This document shows positions 34,914 through 44,234 of a stretch of 64,000 nucleotides of DNA, piece by piece. The stretch's first letter is position 1; every line of letters begins with the position of its first letter. The notes beneath the pieces were generated by a model. The model searched no databases and had not been told where the DNA came from. It saw nothing but the letters and a program-made list of their open reading frames with translations. Source of the DNA: Paenibacillus sp. Root52 (lineage in GTDB: Bacteria > Bacillota > Bacilli > Paenibacillales > Paenibacillaceae); NCBI RefSeq assembly GCF_001426865.1, contig NZ_LMFO01000023.1, forward strand, positions 62,001 to 126,000, given 5' to 3'. The position numbers were made by a program, and so were the translations under genes.

Positions 34914-35930
34914 TCAATAGTACGCCGCCGAATTGTCGCCTACGGTTATAACAGGTGTATATTCAGCCTGATTGCGAACAGAGCCTCCTCCTACGAGTTT
35001 CACGTAGATCCGTTCATGCTCTACTGGTTCTCCAGCCATAAGTTTAATTAATTGCTCTGCTGCCAATGAACCCCATTTTCGTTTGGAATAATCAACGGTA
35101 ACGAGCCTCGGACTAACATAACTGCTGAGTTCAATATTATCAAATCCAATGACGTGGATGTCTTGTCCAACCTGTAGCTCACTGCTGGCAAGTCGATTAC
35201 ATAGCCCAATCGCCATCTCATCGTTCAAGCAGAACACGCCAACGGGGCTCGTATATTCTTGGATAATCTGATTCGCAGCCATTTCTCCGCTACTTTTCTC
35301 GAAGTCCCCCGTAATCACCATCCACTCCACATTGGGTTCACGCTCTGTAACCTGTCTCACAGCCTTCATACGCTGTACAGAGTCGAATGAGCCTTCCGGA
35401 CCTGTCACTACATATATCTTGGTAAGGCCTTGTTCAATAAGGTGCTCCATTGCAAGCGTTGCTCCAGCCTTATTATCTAGCAGAACCTGATTGATGTTCA
35501 TATGATCTAACTCCCGGTCCAGCACAACGATTTTGTGTCCACGATCAGCGTACTGCAGCAATTCTTCACTAGCAAAGGTCTGATCTAGAATGATGGCTCC
35601 GTCGATCATTCGTTCTGGAAGCATCCGATGAGACTGTCTACCGCTGCATACAATTAAGTCATATCCTTGTGTGTTACAGACCGCCTTCATGCCAGTAAGC
35701 AAGTCTCCATAGACATCTCCGCTAAAATCGGTCAGAAATACACCTACAATTTTGGACTCCCTTTTCTTCAACGTCCGTGCAGCAGCATTCGGAACGTAGT
35801 TCAGCTCTTTGGCGATGGCCAAAATTTTGGAACTCGTTTCATCTGTCACTTTGTTGCTGCCATTCAGTGCATACGACACGGTGGAGATCGAAACCCCCGC
35901 CTTCTTGGCGATATCCTTAATACTGACCAC
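34914..35930 (-). CDS. LacI-family regulator of the sugar operon
   Basis: 338 residues. HTH IKDIAKKAGVSISTVSYALNG and hinge PNAAARTLKKRES precede a sugar-binding domain. AGGGGAG nine bases upstream fits a GTG start at 35930; the nearby ATG is out of frame. It is the last gene of the esterase-permease-lipoprotein-GH3 operon. It is the likely repressor acting on the operator-like motifs at 42835-42934 and 43149-43158, an inference from position and motif class. Confidence 0.92.
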   Translation of the reverse strand: MVSIKDIAKKAGVSISTVSYALNGSNKVTDETSSKILAIAKELNYVPNAAARTLKKRESKIVGVFLTDFSGDVYGDLLTGMKAVCNTQGYDLIVCSGRQSHRMLPERMIDGAIILDQTFASEELLQYADRGHKIVVLDRELDHMNINQVLLDNKAGATLAMEHLIEQGLTKIYVVTGPEGSFDSVQRMKAVRQVTEREPNVEWMVITGDFEKSSGEMAANQIIQEYTSPVGVFCLNDEMAIGLCNRLASSELQVGQDIHVIGFDNIELSSYVSPRLVTVDYSKRKWGSLAAEQLIKLMAGEPVEHERIYVKLVGGGSVRNQAEYTPVITVGDNSAAYY

Positions 35931-36020
35931 ATTCTTCGCTCCCCTGTTATATGGATCAGGCTCCCCAGATCAGAGAACCCGACGTCTTCTATACTCTTTG
36001 AATGTTCAAAATGGAATTTT

Positions 36021-36055
36021 GTTTAAACGAGACCATTCCGTAGCCTCGTTTAAAC
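36021..36055. repeat. Perfect inverted repeat between GH3 and LacI genes
   Basis: GTTTAAACGAG and CTCGTTTAAAC form an 11-bp perfect stem with a 13-base loop. There is no T-run. It may stabilise or partly terminate the operon transcript, or serve as an operator for the LacI gene 90 bp downstream. Confidence 0.6.
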
Positions 36056-36065
36056 ATCTAACCGA

Positions 36066-38234
36066 CTACACTAATTTGAAGTTACTCTCCTGAGTATCAC
36101 GGCTATTCGGTCCCACATAGACGTGGAATGTGCCTTTGTCACTACGATAACTCAGATCCGAGTGGTGATAGCGAAGCTGTGCCTCGCATAGCGTAAATGT
36201 TGCAGTGCCTGTCTCACCTGGAGCCAGCTCCAGCTTGACGTAATCTTTTAATTCACGCATTGGTCGTACCACTTCACCCGTTACATCCCTCACATATAAC
36301 TGAACGGTCTCCACGCCTGTACGTTCTCCAGTGTTCGTTACCTTCACCTTGATGGTCAGGGGAAGCTCACTGCTCAGCTCTTGGCCTGAAATATCAAGCG
36401 AACCATACTCGAATGTTGTATACGATAGACCATAACCAAACGGCAGCAACGGATCATTCGGGCTATCGATATATTTGGAAACGTAGCGCTCTTCCGTCTT
36501 CTGAGGATTCAATGGCCGGCCTGTATTAAAATGATTGTAATAGACAGGAACTTGGCCTACCGATTGAGGGAAGGACATCGTCAATCGAGCGGACGGATTC
36601 ACCACACCTGTCAGCACATCAGCGATGGCTGCCCCACCTTCACTGCCCGGGAACCACGCTTCAAGTACAGCATCCGATTCTTCCCATACGCCATGTAGAT
36701 CAAGTGGGCGACCATTGAAGATGACAGTGGCCAACGGTTTACCTGTGGATCTCAAATGCTTGATAAGCTCTAATTGTGCTGCTGGCAAACGAATATCAGT
36801 GCGTGATCCACCCTCACCACTCATTTCCGAATCTTCACCTAGCGCAAGTACAATCAGATCTGCTTTACTTGCAACTTCTAGCGCTTCTGCAATCTGCTCC
36901 GATGTGATCGTATGCACACCACTGCCTTGGGCAAGATGGACATGATCTGTGCCAAGACGTTCCTGCAATGCTGTTCCCAGCTTAACTGCATCCGCTTTTA
37001 CCCCTTCACATGACCACCATCCTAGAATATCTTCACTTTCGGCAAATGGGCCTATAAGGGCAATATGGGCTTGTGGATTCAATGGAAGAATGTCATTCGC
37101 ATTTTTCAGCAGCACTGCCGACTTGGTGGCCAGCTCATAGGACACCTGACGGTGTTCCTTCGAGAACACGATCTCGCGCTCCCGTTCTGGATTGGCTGCT
37201 CGGAACGGATTATCGAACAAGCCTAATTTTTCTTTGAGCTGCAATATACGAAGTACCGCTTCATCAATAAGTTTCTCGCTCAATTCACCACTGGCAATCA
37301 ATGCAGGCAGATGATGAACATAGCAAGGTGTCATCATTTCGATGTCCACACCGGCACGAATGGCACGATATGCTGCTTCACGATCATCCTCCGCTGCCCC
37401 GTGGGCAATCATCTCACGAATGGAAGCCCAATCCGAGATAAGTACCCCTTCAAATCCCCATTCCTCACGCAAAATGTCACGCATCAGCTTCTCATTACCA
37501 CTAGCGGGAATACCGTCCACTGTGTTGAATGATGCCATCACCATCTCTACACCCGCATCAAGCGCAGCTTTATAAGCCGGTAAATAATACTCACGAAGAT
37601 TGCGTTCCGACATATCCACCGTGTTGTAATCACGACCACCCTCTGCCGCACCATATGCAGCAAAGTGTTTGACGCAAGCCGCGAGACGGTCTGTCTCCTC
37701 CTGTAGATTGTCCCCTTGATATCCACGAACAAAGGCAGCGGCGAACAAACTGTTCAGATAAGGGTCTTCTCCTGTTGTTTCCATGACACGACCCCAGCGA
37801 GGATCACGAACCAAATCCACCATAGGGGCAAACGTAACGTGTAAACCAGAGACTGCGGATTCACGTGCTGCAATCTCAGCAGATTTCTCCGCTAACTGGG
37901 TATCCCATGAACAACCAATCGCCAGCGGGATGGGGAAAATGGTTTTGAAACCATGCACGACATCTGCCATGAACAGAAGTGGGATACCGAGTCGGCTTTT
38001 TTCCATATAAGCTTGCTGCACATCAATAATCGCCTGAGCTCCGGACAACCCCAGAATGGAGCCACTGGCCTCCACAGACGGTTGGGTGATTCCCATCTCT
38101 TCCATCGGGCCAGTAATCTGCCCCTGCGTATCCGTCCCTTCATAAAAGTTAGAAGTTAATTGGAGCAGCTGGGCTGTCTTTTCCGTAAGCGTCATCTGTC
38201 CTACCAGATCGATCAATTGCTCATTATTCATCAT
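36066..38234 (-). CDS. GH3 beta-glucosidase/xylosidase-type enzyme, cytoplasmic
   Basis: 722 residues with no signal peptide. The N-terminal GH3 barrel has the nucleophile Asp in GVLISDWASI, and KHFAAYGAAEGGRDYN and RDPRWGRVMETTGEDP are typical of the BglX branch. The alpha/beta sandwich and C-terminal fibronectin-III-like domain follow (YVRDVTGEVVRPMRELKDY). It should cut beta-linked glucosyl or xylosyl oligosaccharides after uptake. GGAGG at five bases favours the ATG at 38234. It is preceded by the transporter lipoprotein gene and followed by LacI. Confidence 0.93.
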   Translation of the reverse strand: MMNNEQLIDLVGQMTLTEKTAQLLQLTSNFYEGTDTQGQITGPMEEMGITQPSVEASGSILGLSGAQAIIDVQQAYMEKSRLGIPLLFMADVVHGFKTIFPIPLAIGCSWDTQLAEKSAEIAARESAVSGLHVTFAPMVDLVRDPRWGRVMETTGEDPYLNSLFAAAFVRGYQGDNLQEETDRLAACVKHFAAYGAAEGGRDYNTVDMSERNLREYYLPAYKAALDAGVEMVMASFNTVDGIPASGNEKLMRDILREEWGFEGVLISDWASIREMIAHGAAEDDREAAYRAIRAGVDIEMMTPCYVHHLPALIASGELSEKLIDEAVLRILQLKEKLGLFDNPFRAANPEREREIVFSKEHRQVSYELATKSAVLLKNANDILPLNPQAHIALIGPFAESEDILGWWSCEGVKADAVKLGTALQERLGTDHVHLAQGSGVHTITSEQIAEALEVASKADLIVLALGEDSEMSGEGGSRTDIRLPAAQLELIKHLRSTGKPLATVIFNGRPLDLHGVWEESDAVLEAWFPGSEGGAAIADVLTGVVNPSARLTMSFPQSVGQVPVYYNHFNTGRPLNPQKTEERYVSKYIDSPNDPLLPFGYGLSYTTFEYGSLDISGQELSSELPLTIKVKVTNTGERTGVETVQLYVRDVTGEVVRPMRELKDYVKLELAPGETGTATFTLCEAQLRYHHSDLSYRSDKGTFHVYVGPNSRDTQESNFKLV

Positions 38235-38262
38235 GTATTCCTCCACAGCTCATTGAATTGAA

Positions 38263-38297
38263 GAACCCGGCTGCATATTTAACTACGCACCGGGTTC
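38263..38297 (-). repeat. Intra-operon stem-loop between lipoprotein and GH3 genes
   Basis: GAACCCGG and CCGGGTTC form an 8-bp stem with a 19-base loop just after the solute-binding protein gene. There is no long T-run. Such structures often protect the abundant binding-protein mRNA and lower expression downstream. Confidence 0.5.
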
Positions 38298-38352
38298 GGG
38301 TGGATGAGACAGGTTACTTCCACCATGTCCCATCTACTTCCTGAATCTTCAC

Positions 38353-39948
38353 TTAAAAATTTTCGTTTAGCTCATCCAGGTAAGGTTGAACCAGAGACAT
38401 TTTACTGTTCACCCATTCCTTCCAGTTAGCCTCCAGATCTCCACTTTTGAGAATCAGGTTTGCATATTCGTTCTGGTAATCGAATGAAGCCTGACTTTTC
38501 GCTTTGGAGTCGTATAGGTTAACATCCCAGTCATAGGTTGCGAGCGATTGACCCTCTGTACCAAGTTTTGCTTTTTCCTCAAACAACTTTACGGCACGAT
38601 CGCGGTAATCCTTTTTGATTGCAGGGTTGACTACACTGAAATCATCACCAAGCAGGTATAATCCTTCGAAACGAGCTGGGTACTTATCTTCCAGAACCGT
38701 TCCTTCTGGCAGTAAGCTCACCAATTCATTGTTCTCATCGTATTTCCAATCGGTTCCTTCAAAGCCCATGTTGATGAGCAATTGTCCCTCTTTGGTTGCG
38801 GAATAGTCAATCAGATCCATGATGCGTTCAAATTTCTCGTCGCTAATCTCCGGATTGAAGATCAATGCGGACCAGAAGTTGGCTTGCTCTAGGTTACGGT
38901 ATTTACCGTCGTCACCAAGAACGATTGCCGTGTGAACCATCTCATCACTATCTACACCTAGATTTTTACGAATATCCGAATCTAGACCTTGTCTGTATGA
39001 AGCAAGTCCACCCAGACTTGTTACTGCTGCTGTACCTGTTACTTTAAAGTTGTTCTGACCTTCATTGTTTTTCCATGTGTAGAATTCAGGGTTAAGCAAA
39101 CCATCTTTATATGCTTTTTGCATCAATTTCAGCCCTGTGAGTGTTTCCGGCTCTGCTGGTCCCCAGTGGAACTGACCGTCTTCACCTTTGAAGAATGGAG
39201 AATCTGTGATCGCATGCACACTGTTTGGCATAATGATGTTTGTCATCGCATCAGCGGCGTTATAGGACAGGGGTACAAGTTTGTTCCCCACTTTACCTGG
39301 ATCTTTCTCTTTTACAAGTGCAGCATATTCATTCAATTCAGTTGTGGTATATGCATCCTTCAATTCGAAACCAACCGCTTCTGCCCAGTCCTTACGGAGA
39401 GCAATGACACCGATTTGGTTCGTAAGTGGATCAGCAGGTTTGTTCTCATAATAAATCGGTCTAGGCAAGAGATACGTTCCACCTGTCAGTTCCTCCAACT
39501 TATCGCCAAGCCCTGTCAAGTTATACGCTGCGGCAACATTCGGCCAGCGCTCTTTCCAATCATCAGGGAACTTGTAGAACAAGCCTTGATCAATGTTATT
39601 CAGCGCATCCCCGTGAACATAGTTCCATACCGATACATCCGGCAAGTCACCCGAGTTGATCCACAGACGAAGCTTCTCGCCCCATGAATCCCAATCGATA
39701 TAGTTGTAATCCCATGTTACATTGAATTTGTCTGTCCAGAACTTATGGAAGTCATTATCCAAATTTCCGTTTTTAATTTCCGTCAGGTTCGCTACAGAGA
39801 TGGTCAGGTTATCTGTGTAATTGCCATCTGCGTCCTTTTCGTTACTACCTTCCGAGCCACCATTAGAACAAGCTGTCACCACCAGCATCAATAAACAAAG
39901 TGTGATAACAAAGATCGATCTAACTGACAACTTTTTGTTCGTGTTCAT
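38353..39948 (-). CDS. Sugar ABC transporter solute-binding lipoprotein (LipO-like)
   Basis: 531 residues. The signal peptide ends in a lipobox VVTAC, with Cys27 the lipidated residue, and a Gly/Ser/Asn-rich linker precedes the binding domain. The size and the DLPDVSVWNY region fit the large LipO/YtcQ-type binding proteins that work with LplB/LplC permeases for oligosaccharides. No ATPase gene is in the operon; such systems usually borrow an MsmX-type ATPase. A short MITE derivative separates it from the upstream permease gene. Confidence 0.9.
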   Translation of the reverse strand: MNTNKKLSVRSIFVITLCLLMLVVTACSNGGSEGSNEKDADGNYTDNLTISVANLTEIKNGNLDNDFHKFWTDKFNVTWDYNYIDWDSWGEKLRLWINSGDLPDVSVWNYVHGDALNNIDQGLFYKFPDDWKERWPNVAAAYNLTGLGDKLEELTGGTYLLPRPIYYENKPADPLTNQIGVIALRKDWAEAVGFELKDAYTTTELNEYAALVKEKDPGKVGNKLVPLSYNAADAMTNIIMPNSVHAITDSPFFKGEDGQFHWGPAEPETLTGLKLMQKAYKDGLLNPEFYTWKNNEGQNNFKVTGTAAVTSLGGLASYRQGLDSDIRKNLGVDSDEMVHTAIVLGDDGKYRNLEQANFWSALIFNPEISDEKFERIMDLIDYSATKEGQLLINMGFEGTDWKYDENNELVSLLPEGTVLEDKYPARFEGLYLLGDDFSVVNPAIKKDYRDRAVKLFEEKAKLGTEGQSLATYDWDVNLYDSKAKSQASFDYQNEYANLILKSGDLEANWKEWVNSKMSLVQPYLDELNENF

Positions 39949-39990
39949 GCTCTTACCCCCATGTTTGTAGTTGAATTTCTAAACCTACTC

Positions 39991-40063
39991 GTGTTCAAAA
40001 AGGACGTTCGATGCTACTGATGCCAACAGGCATCTTGCGTAATCAAAAGCGTTTTTTTCGAAC
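39991..40063. repeat. MITE-like repeat, internally deleted copy inside the sugar operon
   Basis: This 73-bp element has GTGTTCAAAAAGGACG at one end and GCGTTTTTTTCGAAC at the other. Its middle part GATGCTACTGATGCC...CATCTTGCGTAATCAAAAGCG matches the repeat at 54942-55115 with the long centre missing. It lies between the permease and lipoprotein genes and can fold into a hairpin. Confidence 0.7.
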
Positions 40064-40080
40064 TACCTTTATACGTATAA

Positions 40081-40983
40081 TCAGGTTTTGATTGCCCCTG
40101 TTAATACCCCTTTAGCAAAGTGCTTTTGCAGCATTGGGAAGAAACACATAATCGGAACCATCGTTACGAATACGGCGGCCATCTTCATACCCATAGAGAA
40201 GTTACTTACTTGGGTTGCATCGACACTAGATGCATTGGATGCATTGGTCTGAGACGTGACAATGATCGTCCTGAGCACGTTCTGCAATGGTAACTGATCC
40301 GCTTTTCGCAAGAAGATCATCGCATCGTACCAACTGTTCCAGTAAGCTACCCCATAGAAGAGTGTGATAGTAGCTATAATCGGTGTCGCCAGTGGAAGAA
40401 CGACAGAGAACAGGATTCTCCATTCACCCGCTCCATCCAATCTCGCAGACTCCATCAGTGACTCTGGCAAGGTATAGAAATAGTTCATCATCAGAATCAT
40501 GTTGAAAGCACTGAAGCTTCCCGCGAGGATCACTGACCACAATGTACCTGTAAGATGCAACGATTTCATGATGAGATACAGTGGTACAATCCCACCATTA
40601 AAGATCATAGTGAACAGTACTAGGAAAAACAGAAACTTTTTAAATGGAAAATTGTTACGGCTTAAGCCGTAAGCCATACTTGTTGTAAGGAACAAGCTGA
40701 GCGGCAATCCAATCACCAACAAAATAAGTGTGTTTTTGTACCCTGAAATGATACTTCCGTCAGCGAATAATGCTCGGTACGAATCAAGTGTGAACTCTTT
40801 CGGGAACATCAGAAATGGATTTTCAGCATATTCCTTTTGTGTTGCAAATGAGATCATGATGACGTTCCAGAACGGAATTAGAATCATCAAGGCAAGCACA
40901 AGTAGAATGGCAAATATGATGTAATCGAGAAAGGTCATTTTTTCAGTGCCAATTCTCGGCTTCTTGTTCGCTTTTTTACTCAT
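40081..40983 (-). CDS. Sugar ABC transporter permease (LplC/YtcP-like)
   Basis: 300 residues with six membrane segments. The EAA loop region lies at ESLMESARLDGAGEWRILFSVVLPLATP, which contacts the ATPase. The C-terminus FAKGVLTGAIKT is typical of LplC/YtcP permeases. It pairs with the preceding LplB-like permease, 17 bp away. Confidence 0.93.
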   Translation of the reverse strand: MSKKANKKPRIGTEKMTFLDYIIFAILLVLALMILIPFWNVIMISFATQKEYAENPFLMFPKEFTLDSYRALFADGSIISGYKNTLILLVIGLPLSLFLTTSMAYGLSRNNFPFKKFLFFLVLFTMIFNGGIVPLYLIMKSLHLTGTLWSVILAGSFSAFNMILMMNYFYTLPESLMESARLDGAGEWRILFSVVLPLATPIIATITLFYGVAYWNSWYDAMIFLRKADQLPLQNVLRTIIVTSQTNASNASSVDATQVSNFSMGMKMAAVFVTMVPIMCFFPMLQKHFAKGVLTGAIKT

Positions 40984-41000
40984 TCGTTACTCCTCCTCTC

Positions 41001-41960
41001 TTATCGGAACAATCCGTCTCCGCCAAGCCATTTCGCAAATCGGTCAGCAAGAAGCAACAAAATCATGTTCACGATGGAACGGAATAGGCTGACTGCTGTC
41101 GAGAATGAGAAATCGGTTGAAGACTGGAACGTGATCCGATAGATGTATACATCGAGTACTTCTGATACATTTTTGGTTGCAGCGTTAGCTAAGTTGAAGA
41201 TCTGGTCGAAACCGGAAGACATGAGTCCACCAACCGACAGAATAAACATAACCGTGATCGTTGGAAGAATGTTAGGCAGCGTGATACGGAACATCTGCTG
41301 CATACGAGAAGCTCCGTCAATCTGTGCTGATTCATACTGATCCTGGTCAATACCGGATATAGCTGCTAGGAAGATAATTGCGCCCCACCCGCTTGATTTC
41401 CAGATATCAGTCAATAACAGCATGGGTACGAAGTTCGATTCGGAACCTAAGAAGTTAATCGTTGGCAATCCGAGTAATCCAAGCGCGCTATTTACCAGTC
41501 CGTCATAAGCCAACACGTTGATAACTACCCCGGATACAATGATCCAAGACAGGAAGTGTGGGAAGGTAAGGACGGTTTGGAACCATTTCTTCCCTCTGCG
41601 CATTCGCAATTCATTCAGCAACAATGCCAGAATGATCGGGAACGGGAACTGGATGATCAATTTCAAAATATTAATGTACAGCGTTCGCCATACGGCATCG
41701 ATAAAGGTTGGGTCACGGAAAACATATTTAAAATTCTCAAATCCGCTCCATGGACTGCCCCAGATTCCCAAGTTTGCCTTGTAGTCTTTGAATGCCAGAG
41801 ATAGACCTCCCATCGGCATGTAGGCAAATAGGATCAACCAGACAAGTCCCGGTATCAACAGGGTATATGTCATTCGGTGCTTCCAGATTTCACTCCAGAG
41901 CGAATTGCCTTTCACGTTTCCCTTCAGCTTTTTGCTGGGTCCTTCGGCTGCAGGTTTCAT
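41001..41960 (-). CDS. Sugar ABC transporter permease (LplB-like)
   Basis: 319 residues with six membrane segments. The EAA motif lies at DQYESAQIDGASRMQQMFRITLPNILP, and YTLLIPGLVWLILFAYMPMGGLSLAFKDY is typical of LplB/YteP. AGGAG six bases before the ATG at 41960 supports that start over the ATG two codons earlier. It starts 10 bp after the esterase stop. Confidence 0.93.
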   Translation of the reverse strand: MKPAAEGPSKKLKGNVKGNSLWSEIWKHRMTYTLLIPGLVWLILFAYMPMGGLSLAFKDYKANLGIWGSPWSGFENFKYVFRDPTFIDAVWRTLYINILKLIIQFPFPIILALLLNELRMRRGKKWFQTVLTFPHFLSWIIVSGVVINVLAYDGLVNSALGLLGLPTINFLGSESNFVPMLLLTDIWKSSGWGAIIFLAAISGIDQDQYESAQIDGASRMQQMFRITLPNILPTITVMFILSVGGLMSSGFDQIFNLANAATKNVSEVLDVYIYRITFQSSTDFSFSTAVSLFRSIVNMILLLLADRFAKWLGGDGLFR

Positions 41961-41970
41961 TTGCATCTCC

Positions 41971-42735
41971 TCACTCTACTTTGGTCTTGTCGTTATACAG
42001 AAAATCAAACATCGTTCTTAGGTGCTGTTCCCAAAATCTCCATTCATGAGTGCCTGGTGTCTCCACATACCGAAATTCAAAAGCGGTATCCTGCATATAT
42101 TGGGCAAATGCTCGGTTCATCTCGACAAATGGATCATGATCGCCGCAGCAACTCAGAATATCGGGTAAAGTTTCACCCTGCTGCAGCAAGTTGGCTGACA
42201 AGGTGTATAGATCCTGATTAGGCTTCACTACCAACTGTTCACCAAAAACCGCTTTCATTTCTTTGATCATGCCTGGAGGCATCATCGGATCTTGTAAACG
42301 TTTCTGAATATCCGTCACGCCCGATAAGGAAACGACTTTGCGATATCGTTCTGGATAAGTCAGTGCACATTTCAGCGCACCATATCCACCCATAGATAAA
42401 CCGGCAACATACGTCTTCGCTGGATCGGAGTTCAGATTAAGCTGACGCTTGCATAAGTCAGGCAACTCCTGAGTGATGTAGTGGAAGTAATTCAGGCCGT
42501 ATTCCATATCCGTGTAATAGCTTCGATTCGCTTCTGGCATAATGATGGTACAGCCATACTGCTGAGCGTACATTTCGATTGTGGTCAGACGCTGCCATGT
42601 ACTTGCATTATCGCCTGCCCCATGCAGCAGATATAGCGTACCGCCTGAAGTCTCTCCAGAGTCACTGGACACAACATGTATGCTCGTATTCATACATAAC
42701 GTGGGTGATCCCGTTTCGATCGTTATATGTGCCAT
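41971..42735 (-). CDS. Esterase D-like alpha/beta hydrolase
   Basis: 254 residues. LYLLHGAGDNASTW forms the oxyanion loop. The nucleophile Ser is in GLSMGGYG, the Asp in CCGDHDPFV and the His in PGTHEWRFW. No signal peptide is present, so it acts in the cytoplasm. As the first gene of a sugar-uptake operon it probably removes acyl groups (acetyl or feruloyl) from imported oligosaccharides. The substrate is inferred. Confidence 0.88.
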   Translation of the reverse strand: MAHITIETGSPTLCMNTSIHVVSSDSGETSGGTLYLLHGAGDNASTWQRLTTIEMYAQQYGCTIIMPEANRSYYTDMEYGLNYFHYITQELPDLCKRQLNLNSDPAKTYVAGLSMGGYGALKCALTYPERYRKVVSLSGVTDIQKRLQDPMMPPGMIKEMKAVFGEQLVVKPNQDLYTLSANLLQQGETLPDILSCCGDHDPFVEMNRAFAQYMQDTAFEFRYVETPGTHEWRFWEQHLRTMFDFLYNDKTKVE

Positions 42736-42834
42736 TTGTAACCCCTTTCATTATCGACTGCCGCCTTCACTCTACTCTTTTGCGGTGTGTGCCTGCAGCA
42801 TGTCGTAGATTCCCCTGTTGTGTGCTGGGTTATC

Positions 42835-42858
42835 GAAACGATTCTCTCGAATCGTTTC
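42835..42858. promoter_or_regulatory. 24-bp perfect palindromic operator, site 1
   Basis: GAAACGATTC and GAATCGTTTC face each other across TCTC. Each 10-mer is itself a near-palindrome with the central CG typical of LacI-family sites. It lies 100 bp upstream of the esterase ATG. Confidence 0.65.
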
Positions 42859-42910
42859 AAATTCAGTCAACTTTAATATATATGGACTTGCAAAAGCCAT
42901 AATTCACTTG

Positions 42911-42934
42911 GAAGCGATTTCTTCGAATCGTTTC
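42911..42934. promoter_or_regulatory. Palindromic operator, site 2
   Basis: GAAGCGATTT-CTTC-GAATCGTTTC repeats site 1 with two mismatches in one arm. Its start is 76 bp from that of site 1, about seven helical turns, which would allow looping between them. Confidence 0.6.
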
Positions 42935-43093
42935 GAATAAATCATAATCCCGATCAGTAAATCCTGTCAATAACCTTTTTACATTTTTCGCGCTTTTTTT
43001 GTTAAAAAGTAAGTTCCACAGCCAATAAATTGCGCCAAAAGGCACTTTTTCTTATGGGTAAATGCTTATGCGTAACCGTTTGCACATCATTCA

Positions 43094-43122
43094 TTGACAT
43101 CAATCCCGGAATGTACTAACAT
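43094..43122 (+). promoter_or_regulatory. Promoter of the serine hydrolase gene
   Basis: TTGACA (43094-43099) and TAACAT (43117-43122) are separated by 17 bp, with a predicted start near 43129. The rest of the 42736-43205 gap contains the LacI-like sites and an AT-rich stretch. Confidence 0.65.
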
Positions 43123-43148
43123 AAACCCTAATTTTGCATTTGATTACG

Positions 43149-43158
43149 GAAACGTTTC
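43149..43158 (+). promoter_or_regulatory. LacI-type operator core after the serine hydrolase promoter
   Basis: GAAACGTTTC is a perfect 10-bp palindrome with central CG, about 20 bp downstream of the predicted transcription start. It matches the half sites of the palindromes at 42835 and 42911. Confidence 0.5.
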
Positions 43159-43205
43159 ACCAACCTAGTTCACTAGGGTTTCATCCTGCGGAAGGTGGTT
43201 TATAT

Positions 43206-44117
43206 ATGACTAACAAGCTAAATGGATTTGTTCATAAAATCATGAATGAACATCTTAACGTGTTATCCGCTCGCGTATTACATAATGGGAATCTCATCGC
43301 ACAATGGGATCGCAATCAAGATACTCGCCGATTACAACATTCCATTAGTAAATCCTTCACATGCATGGCTGTTGGTCTTGCGATCGAAGAAGGCTTACTT
43401 CACCTAAATTCAACACTTGGCGATTATTTCACATACGATAATGTCCCCTCCATCTCTGAGACGTCTTTTCCTCCACAACAGTTAATGTTGGTGGATTTAC
43501 TTCGCATGTCTTCCGGACATGACAATCCTCCACTACACGTAGAAGAACGCGCCTCTTTGGAGGAGAAGGATTGGGTCAAATATTACATGTCGCTACCCTT
43601 GGATCGAATGCCAGGGAAACAATTCACATACAGTAGTGGGGATACCTTCATGATCTCGGCTCTATTTCAAGCAGCAACTGGCCAAACCGTGAAAGACTAT
43701 CTAACCCCAAGTTTATTTGAACCACTGGGTATACATGATGTCGATTGGGAAACCTCTCCACTTGGCGTTACTTTGGGTTGTGCTGGTCTTTGGATTAGCA
43801 ATGAGGAGTTGAGTCGATTCGGGCAACTACTTCTTCAGGAGGGCAACTGGAAGGGGCAGCAGCTTATACCTGCTGAGTGGATTCGATGTGCTACACGTAG
43901 ACAGATTATCACATCTGGAGACGGCGATTGGGGTAAGGGTTACGGGTTTCAATTCTGGATGTGTTCGTATAATGCATACCGTGCTGACGGTGCTCATGGT
44001 CAACTGTGTATCATTTTGCCTACACGGCAAGCCGTCATCTCCATCAACAGTGAAGAAGATCAAATGCAGAAGATTCTTGATGCCGTATGGACTGAGATTC
44101 TCCCCATCTTATCTTAA
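43206..44117 (+). CDS. Serine hydrolase of the class C beta-lactamase family
   Basis: 303 residues. The SxxK motif lies in QHSISKSFTCMAVG and the YxS motif in FTYSSGDTF; HGQLC may be the third element. No signal peptide is seen, so it is probably a cytoplasmic esterase or peptidase rather than a beta-lactamase. AAGGTGG upstream supports the ATG at 43206; an earlier ATG-like start at 43134 lies too close to the predicted transcription start. It is divergent from the sugar operon and shares its operator region, so a role in the same pathway is possible. Confidence 0.87.
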   Translation: MTNKLNGFVHKIMNEHLNVLSARVLHNGNLIAQWDRNQDTRRLQHSISKSFTCMAVGLAIEEGLLHLNSTLGDYFTYDNVPSISETSFPPQQLMLVDLLRMSSGHDNPPLHVEERASLEEKDWVKYYMSLPLDRMPGKQFTYSSGDTFMISALFQAATGQTVKDYLTPSLFEPLGIHDVDWETSPLGVTLGCAGLWISNEELSRFGQLLLQEGNWKGQQLIPAEWIRCATRRQIITSGDGDWGKGYGFQFWMCSYNAYRADGAHGQLCIILPTRQAVISINSEEDQMQKILDAVWTEILPILS

Positions 44118-44200
44118 GTAATGATCAAGATCTCAGCTACACATGTTTGGCTTATATCTCTCTCATATTCATATGTTAGTCTAGTCTTCAAAAAGAAAAA

Positions 44201-44227
44201 ACGTCATGGAGTGCTCCTCCATGACGT
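44201..44227 (-). terminator. Terminator of the AbrB-like gene
   Basis: ACGTCATGGAG and CTCCATGACGT form an 11-bp stem. The minus strand continues TTTTTTCTTTTT. Confidence 0.9.
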
Positions 44228-44234
44228 AATCTTA

